Below, one piece after another: positions 38,830-47,351 of a DNA stretch of 64,000 nt. The position numbers and the translations under genes are program-made. The notes under the pieces are model-generated. The model searched no databases and had not been told where the DNA came from. It saw only the letters and a list, made by a program, of their open reading frames with translations. The stretch spans positions 120,263 through 184,262 of the forward strand of contig NZ_FZOK01000010.1 in NCBI RefSeq assembly GCF_900188245.1. The letters run 5' to 3'. The first letter of the stretch is position 1, and each line of letters begins with the position of its first letter. Source of the stretch: Belliella buryatensis. Its GTDB lineage: Bacteria > Bacteroidota > Bacteroidia > Cytophagales > Cyclobacteriaceae.

Positions 38830-39309
38830 CTATTCAACCTTGGTCATTTCCAAAACAAGATTAGAATAAATGTCTGGAAATAACATGACTCCTTGCTGAA
38901 TCACCGTAATCCTATTGGCATTTACATATGACCTCCTTGTTCTGTTATCAAACTCCACTTCATATTCACGATCTGATAATTTTAACTGCCATTTGCGAAC
39001 ACGATTAAATCCCATTCGCTCCATAGAAGAAGTAAGCTCATATTCATCTTCACCTTGTTGTTTAAAATTTCCTTCAAGGAAGCTAAACTGAACATTGTTG
39101 CTATCAAAAGAAAAATTCCCAAGCTCACCTTCAAAGCGCAAAACACTGTCCTGACTTGATGGAGAACTCCCAAATGTAATCATCACTTCATTTACCTCCC
39201 AATCTCCAATTAAACTATGGGTAGCCTCAGATTCATGATCAATACAAGAGAACAAAATCACAATTGTAGATAAACTTAAAAATTGAAGAATAATTCTGCC
39301 TTTTTTCAT
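38830..39309 (-). CDS. Hypothetical lipoprotein, 159 aa (lipocalin-like)
   Basis: The lipoprotein signal ends VILFSC (Cys22). The mature part opens with LIGDWEVNEVMITFG and continues as short antiparallel strands, a layout seen in small lipocalin-like lipoproteins of Bacteroidota. No functional motif. It faces the 38010 gene in the same direction, with a 190 bp gap that should hold a promoter for the latter. Confidence 0.65.
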   Translation of the reverse strand: MKKGRIILQFLSLSTIVILFSCIDHESEATHSLIGDWEVNEVMITFGSSPSSQDSVLRFEGELGNFSFDSNNVQFSFLEGNFKQQGEDEYELTSSMERMGFNRVRKWQLKLSDREYEVEFDNRTRRSYVNANRITVIQQGVMLFPDIYSNLVLEMTKVE

Positions 39310-39580
39310 TTTTATGAAATTTAATACTCAATAATTTATTGAAATCTTCCCAAAATTAAAATATTACAGCCAAAATAGAGCTATCTTATTCAAAACGATT
39401 GAAGAACCTAGAGGTTTAATCATTAAAAAATTGATCCTCTATTTAATATTATAAGAACAGTTTCATGTTTGCTGATTGGACGGAATTAATAAAGAAATAT
39501 GATTTCACAAAAAACACAACATCTCCAACGACAAACACTTAACGCACTTAACGTTTAACAGTCATCACTATCTAACTACA

Positions 39581-39793
39581 ACCGTGTTCACCTGTGTTCA
39601 TCCGTGATAATATAAATCAGTGTAATCTGCGTACCTGTCTCCCGCAAGTGAGGATCTGTGTGCTTGTCTCCCTTTAGGGAGGAGACTCAATCTTAAATCT
39701 TAAATCTCCTCTGATCCCTCGGGGCTAAAATCTTAAATCAAAACCGTGTTCACCTTTGTTCATCCGTGGTAAAATATATCAGTGAAATCTGCG
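39581..39793. repeat. Pair of 51 bp CCGTGTTCATCCGTG-type repeats
   Basis: Copies at 39581-39631 and 39743-39793 share ACCGTGTTCACC(t/g) TGTTCATCCGTG and a tail ATCAGTG(t/a)AATCTGCG, in the same orientation, with only a few differences. Between them lie TCTTAAA heptamer runs and TGTCTCCC stretches. Similar word-like repeats turn up in many unrelated bacteria; their function is unknown. They fill most of the 490 bp gap 39310-39799, just downstream of the mnmE stop. Confidence 0.7.
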
Positions 39794-39799
39794 CGAACC

Positions 39800-41179
39800 C
39801 TATTTCCCGATACAGAACTTACTAAAGATATTCGCCAACAAATCATCCGTCGTGATCTCGCCTGTAATCTCCCCAAGGTAGTGCAATGACCTACGGATAT
39901 CCATCGCTAAGAAATCATTGGTCACTTCTGCATCCAATCCATTCAAAACATCCAGTAGCGATTCCCTAGTTTTTACCAAGGAATCATAATGCCTAATATT
40001 GGTGACGATGGTATTACCCGTCTTGAACTTATCCAAATTGACCAAGGCCAAGATCTGACTTTTTAGGTCTTCTAAATTCTCCTTTTGACCCGCCGAAATA
40101 AAAATAGTGTCAGGATGATTAATCTTTAATTCATTGACAAATTGATCATTAGCTTTATCTAGCTTATTCGCTACTTTAAGGAAAGGTACACCTAGATTTT
40201 CCAGTTTATTAATATCTCTATTGATCTCTACCATATCTGTATCTCCCAGATCAAATAGGTAAAGAATCAAGGAGGCGGTCTTCATTTTCTCCTGAGTTCG
40301 ACTAACACCAATTGATTCGATCACATCAGTTGTCTCACGTAAACCTGCAGTATCGATAAATCTGAAGATTACCCCCCCAATATTGATTTCATCTTCAATA
40401 AAATCACGGGTGGTTCCTGCGATGTCCGAAACAATTGCCTTTTCTTCGTTAAGTAAAGCATTGAGCAGGGTAGATTTCCCAGCATTGGGCTTACCGGCAA
40501 TCACGGTAGGTACCCCATTTTTGATCACATTGCCGAGATCAAAACTGCTGATCAGTTGCTCCACCACACGTAGGAGTTTCTCTACCAATATCCTCAAATC
40601 ATCCCTGCTGGCAAACTCTACATCCTCTTCAGTAAAGTCTAGCTCCAATTCGATCATGGAAGCAAAGTGGATCAATTCTGCGCGAAGCTTTGAAATTTCT
40701 CCACTGAATCCTCCTCGCATTTGATTCAAAGCAGCCTGATGGGAAGTCTCAGAGTCGGCATGAATCAAGTCTGCCACAGCCTCAGCCTGTGCCAAGTCAA
40801 ATTGACCATTCAAAAATGCTCGTTGGGTAAACTCACCCGGCTTAGCTGGTCTCGCCCCATTACGAATTAATAACTTGATGACTTGATTGACAATATAAGA
40901 AGAGCCATGGGTAGAAATCTCCACGGCATTTTCCTTGGTAAATGACTTTGGTGCTATAAATAAAGAAACCAAAACTTCATCTATAATCCGATCTCCATCT
41001 CTGATCGTGCCAAAATGTATGGTATGTGATTCCTGTTTCTCAAGGTCTTTTCCCTTAAAAATTCTATTACAAATCTTGATGGCATCTTTGCCAGAAAGTC
41101 TGATGACTGCAATAGCACCCACACCCTGTGGTGTTGCCAAGGCTACAATGGTGTCTTCTTTCTCGTGTAAACTGAACAT
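39800..41179 (-). CDS. mnmE: tRNA modification GTPase MnmE (TrmE)
   Basis: Works with MnmG to make the cmnm5U34 wobble modification. The N-terminal folate-binding domain begins DTIVALATPQGVGAIAVIRLSG, the G domain has GKPNAGKSTLLNALL (G1), DIAGTTRD (G2), DTAGLRET (G3) and NKLD (G4), and the C-terminus is FCIGK with the invariant Cys. The length of 459 residues is normal. It starts 2 bp after the thioredoxin-like gene, so the two probably share a transcript. MnmG is not in the window. Confidence 0.97.
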   Translation of the reverse strand: MFSLHEKEDTIVALATPQGVGAIAVIRLSGKDAIKICNRIFKGKDLEKQESHTIHFGTIRDGDRIIDEVLVSLFIAPKSFTKENAVEISTHGSSYIVNQVIKLLIRNGARPAKPGEFTQRAFLNGQFDLAQAEAVADLIHADSETSHQAALNQMRGGFSGEISKLRAELIHFASMIELELDFTEEDVEFASRDDLRILVEKLLRVVEQLISSFDLGNVIKNGVPTVIAGKPNAGKSTLLNALLNEEKAIVSDIAGTTRDFIEDEINIGGVIFRFIDTAGLRETTDVIESIGVSRTQEKMKTASLILYLFDLGDTDMVEINRDINKLENLGVPFLKVANKLDKANDQFVNELKINHPDTIFISAGQKENLEDLKSQILALVNLDKFKTGNTIVTNIRHYDSLVKTRESLLDVLNGLDAEVTNDFLAMDIRRSLHYLGEITGEITTDDLLANIFSKFCIGK

Positions 41180-41181
41180 CC

Positions 41182-41631
41182 TTACTTGGTAAATCGCTTC
41201 ACTATACCTTCCAAACCTTCAATAAAAGGCTTTGGCTGTCTGTAGCCAGGCAATTGAGTAATATTCTCCATGGTGACATCCATGATAACAAAATTAGGAT
41301 AGGAACTTACTCGCATGGTTTTGGCCATGCTAGCCTCAGTGTATTCTTTGCCTTTAAAAGTAAATTTTCTATCTTCCTTCTCTCCATGTAGTTTAACTGG
41401 GTAAAAATTAGCATTCACATAAGCAATGACCTCAGGATTTGTAAAAGTTTCTTTATCCATCTTCTTACACCAACCACACCAATCCGTGTATACATCTACC
41501 AAAATCATCCTCGGGTTTTCTTGAGTAGCTTTGGCAGCCTCCTCAAATTTCATCCATTTGATCTCCTCCTGCGCAAAAGCACTCAAACTAGCTAACAAAA
41601 ACAAACAGATGATCACACTCAATTTTTTCAT
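41182..41631 (-). CDS. Secreted thioredoxin-fold protein
   Basis: A signal peptide (ending SAFAQ) precedes a thioredoxin-fold domain with the redox motif CGWCKKM and the Thioredoxin_7-type string ILVDVYTDWCGW. The cis-Pro loop is SSYPNFVIMD. Probably a periplasmic disulfide reductase; 149 residues is typical of this class. It is transcribed just ahead of mnmE with a 2 bp gap, which looks like transcript sharing, not a shared function. Confidence 0.88.
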   Translation of the reverse strand: MKKLSVIICLFLLASLSAFAQEEIKWMKFEEAAKATQENPRMILVDVYTDWCGWCKKMDKETFTNPEVIAYVNANFYPVKLHGEKEDRKFTFKGKEYTEASMAKTMRVSSYPNFVIMDVTMENITQLPGYRQPKPFIEGLEGIVKRFTK

Positions 41632-41689
41632 AATTCAAATTTAACTATTTCTACCCAATCCTTTCCAAAACGACTTCAATTCCGAGTAA

Positions 41690-41824
41690 GTTCAAAGGTC
41701 GTTGTACAAAGTCCCAAGAACAAAGCCCAAAACTTTCAACTTTATCCCCAATTTTACAATCCTGATGCCTGGGGTCAAGTTCTTCCAATCTCCCCAACTT
41801 TTAAACTTTCTAACCTTTAATCCC
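41690..41824. repeat. Degenerate AACTTTTAAACTTTCTAAC-type low-complexity stretch
   Basis: Contains CCCAAAACTTTCAACTTTATCCC, CCCCAACTTTTAAACTTTC and TAACCTTTAATCCC-like words in a row. A similar stretch (AACTTTTAAAACTTCCAAATC) is at 46458-46489. Noncoding, between two minus-strand genes. Confidence 0.45.
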
Positions 41825-42487
41825 TTACTGTATCACCAAAATATTCCCAGCTACATCCTTGGACATGAAGATCGTCTTTTTGTTATCTACCAATATTTCG
41901 ATAGAACCATCAAACTCGACCTTTTCCAAAACTTTGATTCTGGCACCGATATAGGCGCCAACTTTATCCAAATATCTTAAAAACGCTGCACTGCTATCCT
42001 TTACTGCCACAATCTGTCCAGTACCATCTAGTTCTATTTCATTGAGCGGAACTCTTGGGCGAGAGCGAACATCTCCAAACTCATCGGGAATGGGATCACC
42101 ATGGGGATCAAACTTTGGAAAACCCAAATATTCATCCAGTCTTTGAATGAGGGTAGGGGACTGCACATGCTCCAATTCATCAGCTACCTCTGCTACCTCG
42201 TCCCAAGAAAACCGCAACTTTTCAACCAAAAACACTTCCCATAGCCTATGCTTTCTAATGGTCCTCAAGGCTAATTTTTTCCCCTCTTCAGTAATATGCA
42301 CCCCATAGTATTTACGGTAATCTATCACCGTCTTTTCTCCGAGTTTGCGGAGCATATCGCTGACAGATGCCGGCTTGATTTTCATCCAAGTGGAAATGTC
42401 ATTGGTGGAAGTACTCCTCTTCCCAGCCTCTGTCAATTCATAAATGGCCTTCAAATAATTCTCTTCTGCGTAAGTCAACTTGATCAT
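41825..42487 (-). CDS. DtxR/MntR-family metal-dependent transcriptional regulator
   Basis: Iron- or manganese-responsive repressor. The N-terminal winged helix opens YAEENYLKAIYEL, with the recognition helix IKPASVSDMLRKLGEKTVIDY. The dimerisation and metal domain includes LRTIRKHRLWEVFL, DEVAEVADELEHVQSP and GDPIPD, carrying the usual His/Glu ligands. The C-terminal FeoA/SH3-like domain is about 150-220. The length of 220 residues is normal. No metal transporter lies beside it, so the regulon is not shown here. Confidence 0.93.
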   Translation of the reverse strand: MIKLTYAEENYLKAIYELTEAGKRSTSTNDISTWMKIKPASVSDMLRKLGEKTVIDYRKYYGVHITEEGKKLALRTIRKHRLWEVFLVEKLRFSWDEVAEVADELEHVQSPTLIQRLDEYLGFPKFDPHGDPIPDEFGDVRSRPRVPLNEIELDGTGQIVAVKDSSAAFLRYLDKVGAYIGARIKVLEKVEFDGSIEILVDNKKTIFMSKDVAGNILVIQ

Positions 42488-42904
42488 ATATATCTAACGA
42501 ATGGGAGGACAAAGATAAGGTTTTAGCCAACACTAAAAAATAATTTAATACAGGCTAAAACAAATGTGGATAAGTCATAAATGAATGTTTGTAGTATATT
42601 AGGACATCCTTATTTTTATTTTAGCCTTATCTAAAAAGAACACAACGAATTCAAATTCAACATACTAATTCATCTATATCTTGATTGTATTACAATTGAT
42701 GTTTCCAAGCAAAGTTTCCAATTACTGAAAAGTAGTTTCCTTGAAAAGGAAATTTACTTGTTTTCAATAATTGATGTGGATAAGCTATGCAGTTTATAAA
42801 CAGCAAGGGTTAGAGCAATTCCAAGGTTATTTATCAATTATTTTTTCATCCTATTGACTATTTAGTTTTTTAATCTATTTTTAACTAAAAAATCATTATC
42901 ATAC
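42488..42904. other. 417 bp intergenic region between divergent genes
   Basis: AT-rich; it must hold the promoters for the DtxR-type regulator (left) and the 42905 gene (right). I see no paired operator, repeat, RNA or small ORF that I can support. Confidence 0.5.
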
Positions 42905-43387
42905 ATGAAAAAAGTAATCCTATTAGTATTGACCTTAGGCTTAGGGATAAGCTTGCAGGCACAACAAAGCTCTAATCCTTATGAAGGAATGCTGAGCTTT
43001 GGAAGTGGTCAGTTCTTTCAAAATGGCAAGCGACTAAAAATGGCTGAGGTGATACAACTCACTAAAGTCAATGAAGAGGCAAACAATCTGGCTCGTAAAG
43101 CAAGAACCAATCAAATCATGTCAGGTGTGATGGCCTATCCCGGTTCATTTGCCATAGGCTGGGGTTTAGGTGGTGCACTAGCTGGTGCTCCAATCGAGTG
43201 GGGTTGGGTAGGAGCAGGAGCTGGTTTAATAGGCGCTGGAATTTTATTTCAAGTAGCTTACAGTAAAAATGCCCAACTTGTTACTGAAGTTTACAATGCA
43301 AATATGCCTTATGCATCTAATTATAGACCTTTACAACTAGCCTTTGGAGTACAAAGAAATGGACTTGGCTTATCACTTAATTTCTGA
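42905..43387 (+). CDS. Hypothetical secreted protein with Gly-rich hydrophobic region
   Basis: A signal peptide (ending LQAQ) precedes about 55 polar residues, then two Gly/Ala-rich hydrophobic segments (MSGVMAYPGSFAIGWGLGGALAG and WGWVGAGAGLIGAGILFQVAY, near 72-120) that could be membrane spanning, and a C-terminus FGVQRNGLGLSLNF that looks like an outer membrane strand end. Family not recognised; similar small proteins occur in Bacteroidota. Monocistronic. Confidence 0.7.
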   Translation: MKKVILLVLTLGLGISLQAQQSSNPYEGMLSFGSGQFFQNGKRLKMAEVIQLTKVNEEANNLARKARTNQIMSGVMAYPGSFAIGWGLGGALAGAPIEWGWVGAGAGLIGAGILFQVAYSKNAQLVTEVYNANMPYASNYRPLQLAFGVQRNGLGLSLNF

Positions 43388-43479
43388 TAAAAAATAAATG
43401 CTTTATAAATTGGGCTTTTCTTTAAAGTAAAAGCTATTAGTTGCTTTCCAAATCTATTTACTCGTCTATCAGATTTAGC

Positions 43480-43548
43480 ATTGTGCCTTGGAGCCTTTGT
43501 GGCATCAACAATATATTTAAAGTCACAGAGACTCTAAGGGACATAGCG
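43480..43548. repeat. GTGCCTTGGAGCCTTTGTGGC-type dispersed repeat remnant
   Basis: TTGTGCCTTGGAGCCTTTGTGGC is followed 21 bp later by the inverted-sense words AAGTCACAGAGACTCTAAGGGACATAGCG. Both belong to the word-like repeat class with the motif CTTTGTG or CTCTGTG. It overlaps the end of the glycosyltransferase gene by about 15 bp. Confidence 0.4.
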
Positions 43549-44670
43549 CTTTTTTAAATTCACCTCAATAAGCTTTTGTAAAGCCTCATGTTCCTGCGCT
43601 TTCCAATAAGCACTTTTCACAATTCCTTTTTCAAAAAAAGTAGAGCTAGTAATACTATCAATTACTTGGGGAATATTGCTCAAATCACAAAAATCAACTT
43701 CAAGTCCCGCTTTATGTTGATTTGCGATTGACTTCCATTTTTCATTCGGTGAATGTAAAAATGGCTTACCCATCGCCAAACACTCATACATTTTACTAGG
43801 AATTTTGGGACTGATACTTGGAATTTGATAATAGGGAAGGAGCACCAAGTCTGCTCGATCATAAGCTTTCAATATCCGATCATAAGCGATAGGGGTACGA
43901 GAAATCTCCAAATCAACATGAGGGATGGATGTATTAACTCGAATCATTTCCTCACCATAGTTGGGAATAGTAACATGACCAATCACATGAAGACTTGCTG
44001 TTGGATATTGCTGAACAAACTCCCCAAACCACCTCATGGCACCTATAATACCATAAACTTCCGTCAAAGTACCTGAAATCAAAAAACGCAAGGGCTGATC
44101 TAATTCAAAACATTTTGGTTTGACTTCTCTATATGCACCTGTAAATTTATTTTCTAAAATCACAGCATCTACCAACTTGGGAATTTCAGCTTTGTAGCAA
44201 GTTTCTGCTAGGATATATTGGTCTATAAATGGCCTTGAACAAAATTCAAGAAACTGAATCAAAGGTGAAATCAAGAAATGTAAAGGCTTGGATACACTTC
44301 TATTAAAGCGAATATTAAGACTATGATTTTCTTGTATATCATAAATCAATTTACTGTTTTTTAATACTTTGTAAATCACCGCGGGAATAAGTAACTCATA
44401 GGTAGTTACTATAATGAGCTTTGGTTTGATTTTTTTTAACAAGCGAAGGAACTTATAAGCTACAAATAGCCTTTTTAAAGCTGTTCTATCGCTTTCATAG
44501 AGACTGTAGAAATAAATATCCTTTTGATCATCCTCTTTTTTTGTAGAAAATCCTATGATGTTAAGATGGTATTTATTTGTTTCACGCAGCGAAAGCGCCA
44601 TCCGGTAAAAAGCCCTAGAATCCTTCAAGGGTTTTAGTAGGGAAGCGATGACAATCCTTGTTTTTTCCAT
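43534..44670 (-). CDS. Glycosyltransferase (GT4-like, GT-B fold)
   Basis: Predicted to transfer a sugar from a nucleotide donor to a cell-surface glycan or lipid. The N-terminal domain begins MEKTRIVIASLLKPLKD, then KLIYDIQENHSLN (near residue 108). The C-terminal domain has LRFLISGTLTEVYGI for the donor-binding start and SPKIPSKMYECLAMGKPF as the family E-containing loop. An upstream ATG at 44685 would add five residues; the one at 44670 is preferred. The length of about 378 residues is normal. It stands alone and is divergent from dapD with a gap below 45 bp, so the two promoters must be very compact. Confidence 0.85.
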   Translation of the reverse strand: MEKTRIVIASLLKPLKDSRAFYRMALSLRETNKYHLNIIGFSTKKEDDQKDIYFYSLYESDRTALKRLFVAYKFLRLLKKIKPKLIIVTTYELLIPAVIYKVLKNSKLIYDIQENHSLNIRFNRSVSKPLHFLISPLIQFLEFCSRPFIDQYILAETCYKAEIPKLVDAVILENKFTGAYREVKPKCFELDQPLRFLISGTLTEVYGIIGAMRWFGEFVQQYPTASLHVIGHVTIPNYGEEMIRVNTSIPHVDLEISRTPIAYDRILKAYDRADLVLLPYYQIPSISPKIPSKMYECLAMGKPFLHSPNEKWKSIANQHKAGLEVDFCDLSNIPQVIDSITSSTFFEKGIVKSAYWKAQEHEALQKLIEVNLKKRYVP

Positions 44671-44712
44671 TACCGGAATATTCATTGTATAAAAGCGAAA
44701 CTAACAAAAAAT

Positions 44713-45528
44713 ATGGACTTAAAGACGATCATTGAAAGTGCTTGGGATAACCGAGAAATGTTGAAAGAAAAGGATGTCGAAATTGCTATTAAATCTGTGA
44801 TTTCTGATCTTGATACTGGAAAACTAAGAGTAGCTGAACCTCAGACAGATGGTTCTTGGAAAGTCAATGATTGGGTAAAGAAGGCAGTAATCCTTTATTT
44901 CCCTATCCAAAAAATGCACACCATCGAGGTTGGACCTTTTGAGTTTCATGATAAAATGGCACTCAAAACCAATTATGCCAAGCAAGGTGTCAGGGTAGTA
45001 CCACATGCAGTTGCAAGATATGGCGCATATCTCGCCTCAGGTGTAGTGATGATGCCCTCTTATGTAAACATAGGTGCTTTTGTGGACAGTGGCACAATGG
45101 TTGATACCTGGGCTACAGTAGGCTCTTGTGCTCAAATTGGCAAGAATGTTCACCTGAGCGGTGGAGTTGGTATCGGTGGCGTATTGGAACCAGTGCAAGC
45201 GGCTCCAGTAATTGTGGAAGATGGTGCATTTATCGGTTCGAGAGCGATTATAGTAGAGGGAGTCAGAATTGGAAAAGAAGCCGTAATAGGTGCAGGTGTT
45301 ACCCTCACTGCAAGCTCCAAAATCATCGATGTAACTGGATCCGAGCCAAAAGAGTATAAAGGTTATGTCCCAGCGAGATCAGTGGTGATTCCAGGATCTT
45401 TGACCAAGAAATTCCCAGCAGGTGAATTCCAAGTTCCTTGTGCTTTGATTATCGGACAAAGAAAAGCTTCAACAGACTTAAAAACATCTCTAAATGATGC
45501 TTTAAGAGAAAATAATGTTGCCGTCTGA
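44713..45528 (+). CDS. dapD: 2,3,4,5-tetrahydropyridine-2,6-dicarboxylate N-succinyltransferase
   Basis: Lysine and diaminopimelate biosynthesis: succinylates tetrahydrodipicolinate. The N-terminal helical domain is about 1-95. A left-handed beta-helix of hexapeptides follows, seen in VNIGAFVDSGTMVDTWATVGSCAQIG and VHLSGGVGIGGVLEP. VKKAVILYFPIQKM and the C-terminal AGEFQVPCALIIGQRKASTD are DapD landmarks. The length of 271 residues is normal. The stop overlaps the next open frame by 1 bp, though the preferred start of that gene lies 33 bp downstream. Confidence 0.96.
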   Translation: MDLKTIIESAWDNREMLKEKDVEIAIKSVISDLDTGKLRVAEPQTDGSWKVNDWVKKAVILYFPIQKMHTIEVGPFEFHDKMALKTNYAKQGVRVVPHAVARYGAYLASGVVMMPSYVNIGAFVDSGTMVDTWATVGSCAQIGKNVHLSGGVGIGGVLEPVQAAPVIVEDGAFIGSRAIIVEGVRIGKEAVIGAGVTLTASSKIIDVTGSEPKEYKGYVPARSVVIPGSLTKKFPAGEFQVPCALIIGQRKASTDLKTSLNDALRENNVAV

Positions 45529-45560
45529 TGACAGGCAACCTCAAACCTATTTCAATACTT

Positions 45561-46163
45561 ATGAATTACAAGATTAAAATCTTAGCAGTCTTAATTGCAA
45601 TTTTCACTTTCTCAGCATGCGGAGAAACTTCTAATGATGGAGATGTCTATTATGCGGCTGGACAGTATCAAGAAGCCATCAAAGCCTATGATAATGTCTT
45701 GGCCACAAAACCAAAAAATGTCAAGGCACTTTACAACAGAGGGCGTGCTTACGAGGAATTAGGGGAACTTGATCAAGCTGAAAAGGACTTTATTGCAGCA
45801 CTTGAAAATGACACAAAAAATATTCAAGTAATGCTAAGTCTTTCTAACCTTTATCAAAAAAAGAAAAACCACAACTCAGCTTTACTTTATGCCGACTACG
45901 CTGTAGAAGTTCCCGGTGCACCAGCCATGGCCTATTTTCTCAAAGCCAGAGCCTTGCATCAGTTGGGAAATACAGATGAAGCGTATAAAGAGTACAGTGC
46001 AGCCATCAAAATGGATAAAGAGTTTGGCCAAGCTTATTTCTATAGAGGCATTTTAAAATTAGCAACCAACAAAAGAAAATCCTCCGCCTGTGAGGATATC
46101 AATATGGCTGTCAAACTCAACTTTGAAGCTGCTGTAGAAGCACAAGAAAAGTATTGTAAATAA
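45561..46163 (+). CDS. TPR-repeat lipoprotein
   Basis: The ATG at 45561 (MNYKIKILAVLIAIFTFSAC) gives a clear lipoprotein signal with Cys20; the frame extends up to 45528, but that start would add 11 residues before the signal. About four tetratricopeptide repeats follow, for example YYAAGQYQEAIKAYDNVLATKP and ALYNRGRAYEELGELDQAEKD, so it likely acts as a scaffold for protein contacts in the envelope. It lies 32 bp after dapD and a terminator follows. The partner is unknown. Confidence 0.85.
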   Translation: MNYKIKILAVLIAIFTFSACGETSNDGDVYYAAGQYQEAIKAYDNVLATKPKNVKALYNRGRAYEELGELDQAEKDFIAALENDTKNIQVMLSLSNLYQKKKNHNSALLYADYAVEVPGAPAMAYFLKARALHQLGNTDEAYKEYSAAIKMDKEFGQAYFYRGILKLATNKRKSSACEDINMAVKLNFEAAVEAQEKYCK

Positions 46164-46193
46164 GTAAAATTACATGCAAACATAAAATTAAAA

Positions 46194-46223
46194 GGCAGCT
46201 GAATGATCAGTTGCCTTTTTTTT
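46194..46223 (+). terminator. Terminator after the dapD/TPR genes
   Basis: GGCAGCTGA (46194-46202) pairs with TCAGTTGCC (46207-46215), one G-U, with a 4 nt loop and an eight-T tail. Confidence 0.85.
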
Positions 46224-46259
46224 AGCTAGTAACAATTCTTATCAAGTACAAATAATCAA

Positions 46260-46490
46260 ATGTAGCAGGTGCAGATCCCAAGGTTACTCAATCACCCAAT
46301 CCCCAATAAATCAATCAACTATTCCCTAATAACCCAATCAACTAATCTCCATTAGCTCAATCAACTAACACAAAGTGTAATCGCTGAGAACTCCCCACTT
46401 TACTCAATTACCCAGTTACTCAATCACCCAATCCCAAAACAAGTTCTCCTAATCCAAAACTTTTAAAACTTCCAAATCTTCTAACTTTAC
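46260..46490. repeat. Degenerate CCAATCAACTAATC-type low-complexity stretch
   Basis: Words such as CTCAATCACCCAATCC, CCCAATCAACTAATC, GCTCAATCAACTAAC and CAGTTACTCAATCACCCAATCC recur with small changes over about 230 bp, then an AACTTTTAAAACTTCC stretch runs to the stop of the next minus-strand gene. Noncoding, C/A/T biased. It fills most of the 327 bp gap 46164-46490. Confidence 0.55.
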
Positions 46491-47243
46491 TCAATGGCTC
46501 CTCATCCTATTGAAAACTGCCGAAAGATGCCTTGGCTCGTCTGCTTTATGATTGCAAATTTGGTCTGACTGTAGCTGTCCCACTCCTTGACATGTTCTAC
46601 AAGTTCCAGACTCAATCTTAGTACCATCACAAATGGGACAAGTATGTCTGCCATCTCCACCACACTTATCACATTCGTGGTATTCTACAATATTGAAGAC
46701 GTTTCTTTTGGTAATCAATCCCGAACCTACACACTTATTACAGCCAACTATTCCCTTTGCCTTACAGTAATTACAATCTTGCTCAATGTCTTTAGCCCCT
46801 TCACAAGTAAAACAGACTTGAAACTTATAGCCTCTTCGATCACACAACTGACAAGCTTTTATCTCGTTCAGAGGCTTTTCCAACATGGATTCCAATGCCT
46901 TAGCTTTTTCAAAATTCTCTCCTTTGAGTCCATTCAGTTCCAAATATTTATTGAGAAAGTTGGCACTATTATCATATTGCTTCAATTGAAACAAGGTTTC
47001 CGCAAAATAATAAGGCATTTCTGGAGGAATAGGTAGGTTTGACTCTATGATTTGCCTAAACAAGTTATTTGCCTTTTCAAAATCACCCTTATTCATCTCT
47101 GCTAAAGCATTATTCATCATTCTGGATGTACCTCCCAATGTCGGCTGAACTTGTGACATGGATACAGTAGACAAAAAACAAAGGAAAACCATCAATACAT
47201 ATGATTTGATCAATTTTGGGCTATTCATTGGGCTTTGACTCAT
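46491..47243 (-). CDS. Secreted TPR protein with DnaJ-type zinc-finger repeats, no J domain
   Basis: A signal-peptide-like stretch (KSYVLMVFLCFLSTVSMSQ, about residues 12-30) is followed by a short TPR-like helical part (MNKGDFEKANNLFRQI, FAETLFQLKQYDNSANFLNKYL; about 48-125). Then a Cys-rich block (about 135-240) holds about eight Cys pairs, including CQLCDRRGYKF, CNYCKAKGIVGC, CDKCGGDG and CRTCQGVG. These are DnaJ central-domain CxxCxGxG-type zinc fingers, but there is no J domain. An ATG at 47228 is an alternative start. Possibly an envelope chaperone; not demonstrated. Confidence 0.8.
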   Translation of the reverse strand: MSQSPMNSPKLIKSYVLMVFLCFLSTVSMSQVQPTLGGTSRMMNNALAEMNKGDFEKANNLFRQIIESNLPIPPEMPYYFAETLFQLKQYDNSANFLNKYLELNGLKGENFEKAKALESMLEKPLNEIKACQLCDRRGYKFQVCFTCEGAKDIEQDCNYCKAKGIVGCNKCVGSGLITKRNVFNIVEYHECDKCGGDGRHTCPICDGTKIESGTCRTCQGVGQLQSDQICNHKADEPRHLSAVFNRMRSH

Positions 47244-47351
47244 TTTTATAAAATCATGTGGTTTGTATCGGCAAAATAATGACCTTTATGGCATAAATCA
47301 ATTTCAAGCTAAACTTTAATTCCAAGTTCAATACTGGATTAACATGAAAAC

